From positions 29,058,474-29,122,473 of the forward strand of contig CM028325.1 of assembly GCA_016647705.1 (NCBI GenBank): a stretch of DNA of 64,000 nt, in the 5' to 3' direction. Below, piece after piece: positions 59,779 through 64,000 of this stretch. The translations under genes and the position numbers were made by a program. This DNA is from Eucommia ulmoides (lineage: Eukaryota; Streptophyta; Magnoliopsida; Garryales; Eucommiaceae). The stretch's first letter is position 1, and each line of letters begins with the position of its first letter. Below the pieces are notes generated by a model. The model ran no database searches. It was not told where the DNA came from and worked only from the letters and a program-made list of their open reading frames with translations.

Positions 59779-61422
59779 ACTAGGGCATCGTCAAATCAAA
59801 TACAGCATCATCGAATCACAACTCAATAAATATCGTCAAATCACCACGTCTATCTCTTCTCCTCAAAACCAACTTTTAAGCCCAAAAGCATATTTTACAC
59901 TTTTCTTTTTAGAGAAACCGTCTGATTCTTTCAAAACTACTTTTCCACCCTTTATTTTTCTTTTGAAAACCAGACATTTTTAGGAAAACATATGTTTTCT
60001 ATTTCCTCTTAAAAACACCGTCTGATTTTACCAAATTCAACAAAAATTCATTTTCAGTTTCATTTTGGAAACCATCGAAATCTTCCAAAAATCGTTTACC
60101 AACTCACCCAAATCCTACTTGATCCATATCATTTATAAATTCATACAATTTAAGTAGACACATATTTCATCATATACATACATAGAAATATAGTTTGGTA
60201 AGAAGACAGTACACTCACCTGAATATCCGTTTTTGTAGACTCAACCGCTTATTCCCTACCGATACTCTGGTGCCTGCGAACCTAATGGCGACAGAGCCTA
60301 AATTAATATTTTGTATAAAAGAACACCTTAATTTTTTTTTATTTCCCGTCTTTCCTTTTAGAATATCTTTATTAAATTAACTTTGCTCCATTTCGGTTAA
60401 CTTTTATCAACTTTATTCATGTGAACAGTCCCACTACTTCCTATTATTATTTCGATTTAAACAATTAAATACATATATTAAAGAAGTTCGAAATTCTACC
60501 TTTCCCGGATTTTCCAATGGCCGTGAGATTGGATTTTTATTTATGTTAGGGTGGTTTGTGCAAATTCCCCTTTTCCTTTTTTTTTTTTTTTTTTGCTTTC
60601 CCCGTCACGCAGCCGACGATGAGATCTCGCCGTCGAACACGCCTCGCCGTCCTACCAACCGGACACATGCACCACCGGACAACCGAACCCATACACCACC
60701 ACGTCTACCCCCCATGCACACCCACCAATCCCCCACACGACACACACAGTAACACACACACACACATGATGCTCTTTCTCTCTAAACTTATCGCCGGCGA
60801 ACATCCGGCGACCTCTGAAACACACACTTCAAACCTACCCACTCAATAAAACACGACGCCACTGCCACTGACAACAGGGCAATGACAGGCCCTCTCCCTC
60901 TCTCCACTCCGGCGACGATCAAGACACGCACCACCACTACTGATCAGAACACCCACTCACACCACCACATTCAACAACCACCACCCGCACAGCCGACCAA
61001 CACCCGGCGACGATCATCTGTCGACAGACAACCCCTACCACCAAACCGGACTTTTCTCTCTCTCTACCCACTCCGGCGACTCACCCGTGGCTGGAGCAAC
61101 ATACCCACATATTCGTATCAATTGGGCACGCACCCACCCACCCCGAACACCCTCACACACAGACCCACATCCCCTGCTGATGATCACCCTCCGTCGGCCG
61201 ATGACACCACCTCCGATCCTCTGCCTCTCTTCTCTGCTCTGTTTTTTTTTTTTTTTCCCTTTTTGTGTTTTTTTTTTTTCAATTTGTACAGTGATTTTTC
61301 CTATATATATGCATGAAAGAAGTGGTGTAAGCTTGATCCTTGCCTTGCCACGTCCGTCCCGTTTCTCCAATCGTGCGTAGGGGATGATCTCAGCCTTCGA
61401 TCGTGTTTCAGCCGGCACATGC

Positions 61423-61467
<45 letters not shown>

Positions 61468-61663
61468 AATCTCTTTTTTCCCCTAATTACATTATCCAGC
61501 CCCTTAATTTTATTTAGGTTCAGTTAAACCCAAATTCAAATTTTAATATTTTGCCAATCTCAAATTGACCCCTAAAATTTTAAGTTTAAATAATAAATAA
61601 TACCATCTACCTTGTTATTTATAAATGTGCTAAAATACGTCTAAAAAAAATAAAGGTCTTACA

Positions 61664-62183
61664 TCAGTCCTTCACTGTTCCTTAGTCATTCTGCCCCCCC
61701 CAATTGACTAATCGAGCTCAGAATGACCGTGTTCGGGTGGTCGATTAACTGGTAAGGGTGGTCGATCTGAGTTAGGCCCTTTCGGTCCATGGGATCTCAA
61801 TACCTCGGTGGATTCCTGTGGCCAATCATAGATGAGTTCTTCGTAGTAGGGCTCATTTTTTAGTTTTTTTAGGTTATCTCAAGTTAGTCCTTGCAGGAGC
61901 ATCATTCTTTTGTGTCGCCTGACCGTGGTTGGTCATGAGGGGTTAGATGCCTAGCTATAGGTCCTCAAACCCGATCGATGTCCTTTTATCGATGAATAAC
62001 AGTGGTTGGTTCTCGGGCATATACTACAGACCTTGTGGAGGGTTCGGTTATCACCCTCGAGGTTGTGCACCGAGGTGCAATCCTTCGTAGGCTTTGTAGA
62101 GTTGAGAATGCGTTTATCCAAAACACTTCTTTCATTGATAGAAAATTTCATTACAAACTTTGAATTGGAAAATTTCTACAACT
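61664..62183 (-). mobile_element. Tat element, non-coding 3' sequence after pol
   Basis: Starts with the TCAGT duplication of element 3 and runs to the pol stop. No domain is seen. A short C run is at 61693-61700. Confidence 0.5.
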
Positions 62184-64000
62184 TTACACTGATGCTTCCT
62201 CCCTAGGGAAATAGCGCTTCAGGTGTTCGACATTCCAAGGATGCCTTAGAGGTACCTCTTCTTCAATTTCGAGGTCGTATGTACAGGGGTGAACTACATG
62301 GATGACTCTGTTTGGTCTTTCCCAGGTGGGAGCTAGTTTGCAGGCATTTTGATCTTTGGTGGCCAATATAACTTTCCTGAGGACAAGGTCCCCGACATCG
62401 AATGAGCGAGGTCAGACTCTTCTATCATAGTATTTTGTTGTCCTTTGCTAATAAGTAGCCTCGTGTACTCGAGCTTTCCCTTATTTTTTCCAAGAGATCT
62501 AGACCCGATGTCAATGCTATTTTGTTCTCAACTCAGTTTAAGGAGGTCATTGTCCTAGGTGATGGTATGCCAATATCAACTGAGATAATGGCCTCAGACC
62601 TATAAATCATTACAAATGGTATTTTTCATGTTGGGGTTTTGGCTGTTATGTGGTAAGCCTAGGGAACGGAGTAGAGGTCCTCAACTCACAGACACTTAGA
62701 CTTATCCAACCTTGTCTTTAGATTCTGCAAAATCGTTGGATTGGTGACCTTGACTTGACCATTTGCTTGGGGATGACCTGGGGAGAAAAAGTGCGTGCTG
62801 ATCCCCAATCCCGAGCTGAGGTCGGTAAAGAGGTAATTGTCGAATTGCTTACCGTTGTCGGAGATGATGGCCTGGGGGATGCCAAATTGGTAGATAAGGC
62901 TTTTCCGCATGAAGTCCCTGATCATCGTCTTGGTGATTTTGGTCAGGGGCTCAACTTCCACCTACTTCGTGAAGTAATCGATCGCCACGACCAAGAACTT
63001 CCTCTGCCCGGTGCCCTGAGGGAACGGGCTGAAAAGGTCGATACCCCTATTGAGAAAAGGGCCAAGGACTGGTTATTGTAACCAGCTCGGTGGGTGGTGC
63101 GTGGGGGTGAGTGGCAAACCTTTGGCACTTGTTGTATTTTTTCATGAACTCATTCGCATCTTCTAATATCTTTGGCCAATAGTACCCTTATCGAATAAGT
63201 TTTCGAGCTATGGATCTTCCCCTTGCGTGGTTACGGCAGACCTCTTTGTGAACTTTTTACATCACGTAATCGGCCTCCTCAGGTTAGAGACACTTGGCGT
63301 AGGGGTCTGAGAAAGACTTCTAGTATAGCACCCTATCGAGGAGGACGTACATCGTAGCCCGATACCACATCCTCCTAGCCTCAACTCGATCATTTGACAG
63401 TATTCATTTTTTCGAGGTAATCCTTGATTGGGTCTAATCAAGGAGAGCTCGACATTAAGCATATACACGATCACGACCTCATCCAACGCCGCCATTCTTG
63501 GCTCGGCCATGTATTCTATGGGTATGGTCTTTTTTAGGGCGTATTCTACAGTTGAGGCCAGGTTAGCTAGGGCGTCCCCATACCTATTCTCTTCTCGAAG
63601 AATCTGCGTGACTTGAACTCACTCGAAGTATTTCACCAATGCCTTTACCCTTTCCAGGTAGGTGACCGTACTTGGGTCTTTAGCTAAGTAATCACCATTT
63701 TCTTGGTTGACCATGATCTGAGAATCACACAGAACCTAGAAAGTCTTCACGTTGAAATCCTGAGCTAACCTTAGCCTAGTGAGCAGGGATTTATACTCTG
63801 GCTCATTGTTTATGGTTCGAAATCCCAACCGAAAAGTGCATTCTACCTCCTCCTTTTCTGGGGCCACAGGGACCATCTCAACCCTACAACCATTCTAATT
63901 GGAAGAACCGTCTGTAAACAGTTGCCAGAAATATAGCCCCAGGTTAGTTCCCGTGCTGAGGGTTTCACCAATCTCTTTTCTAAGGGGATGAGTCTCATCG
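62184..64000 (-). pseudogene. Ty3/gypsy Tat-lineage pol: RNase H and integrase, degenerate
   Basis: Read from the right edge: RNase H (about 63912-63555) with FTDGSS, NNEPEYKSLL, CDSQIMVNQ and YGDALANLAS. Then the integrase zinc-binding region (about 63275-63120) with H..NH...KCQRFA. The integrase core follows (about 63040-62700) with VVAIDYFTK, ISDNGKQFDN and HPQANGQV. The C-terminal end is WNVEHLKRYFPRE (stop at 62184-62186). This order and the second RNase H style are typical of the Tat lineage (Ogre/Retand/Grande). At least eight in-frame stops, several at conserved Trp positions (for example after DYFTK), plus frameshifts, make it non-functional. RT and gag lie beyond the window. Confidence 0.85.

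Larger units (their letters stand above)
55469..61663 (-). mobile_element. Minus-strand LTR element 3, 6.2 kb, TSD TCAGT
   Basis: An exact 5-bp duplication TCAGT flanks it (55464-55468 and 61664-61668). The 5' LTR is 59021-61663; the primer-binding site is at 59005-59016. The interior (55907-59004) is AT-rich with no recognisable gag-pol; 57237-57422 is open on the minus strand but has no known domain. The left LTR retains only 55469-55906, homologous to 59021-59461, so the polypurine tract and most of the 3' LTR are deleted. Ends: TGTCATAACCC and GGTCTTACA. Confidence 0.85.
59021..61663 (-). mobile_element. 5' LTR of element 3, 2.6 kb
   Basis: It holds the hairpin (59562-59582), a 24-bp minisatellite (59638-59778), a block GAAGACAGTACACTCACCTG-like near 60205 shared with 670-700, TTAAATACATATATTAAA near 60465 shared with the LTRs at 5.5 and 10.5 kb, a GC-rich Pro/Thr-coding island (60600-61230), and (TA)n at 61433-61463. 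The open frames in the GC-rich island on both strands have no recognisable domain. Confidence 0.75.

Noticed and set aside
60543-61418. Several overlapping open frames on both strands (up to 144 codons), Pro/Thr/His-rich or Arg/Lys-rich
   Set aside because: They lie in a GC-rich part of the element 3 LTR, overlap each other on both strands, and show no recognisable domain or splice pattern.

Overview
This is eudicot plant nuclear DNA. It is AT-rich, has spliced genes with GT-AG introns, and most of it is transposable-element sequence. The one gene that looks functional is a nine-exon cytochrome P450 on the minus strand (17600-27350). It reads through to 490 residues and matches CYP90C1/ROTUNDIFOLIA3, a brassinosteroid C-23 hydroxylase. 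As far as I know, the CYP90C subfamily is absent from grasses, which supports a eudicot source.

Layout. 1-16.6 kb: related LTR-retrotransposon pieces in both orientations, with initiator-Met tRNA primer-binding sites (TGGTATCAGAGC) at 9405-9416 and 11825-11836. A hAT transposon interrupts them; its RICESLEEPER-type transposase keeps one reading frame but has four stop codons. 16.6-27.7 kb: CYP90C1 and its flanks. Four of its introns hold short non-autonomous elements, including an 891-bp foldback Mutator-like element with a clean 9-bp target duplication. 27.7-38.9 kb: AT-rich intergenic DNA with small inverted-repeat elements and a 3.8-kb CACTA-like element carrying exons of a NIPA (Mg transporter-like) gene. 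38.9-64 kb: one large Ty3/gypsy Tat-lineage element on the minus strand, cut off by the window edge. Its pol is at 62.2-64 kb, its probable 3' LTR is at 38.9-39.6 kb, and a degraded antisense accessory ORF lies at 40.4-41.8 kb.

The Tat element is split by three nested insertions. (1) A hAT-type MITE (TSD ATTACACG) contains a solo LTR, which contains an Athila-like element lacking gag/pol (44019-48933). (2) A second Athila-like element is at 49382-55446. (3) A minus-strand LTR element is at 55469-61663 with TSD TCAGT.

The most unusual signal is a recurring design in the LTRs of several families: tandem minisatellites whose unit is a perfect or near-perfect palindrome (CCGCCTAGGCGG, ACTGCTGCAGCAGT, TCCGC-CGAA-GCGGA). 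The sequence changes between copies but the self-complementarity is kept. A small conserved hairpin (GATCGT...ACGATC) also stands beside three unrelated minisatellites. I found no tRNA, rRNA or CRISPR loci, and no virus-derived sequence that I could recognise.
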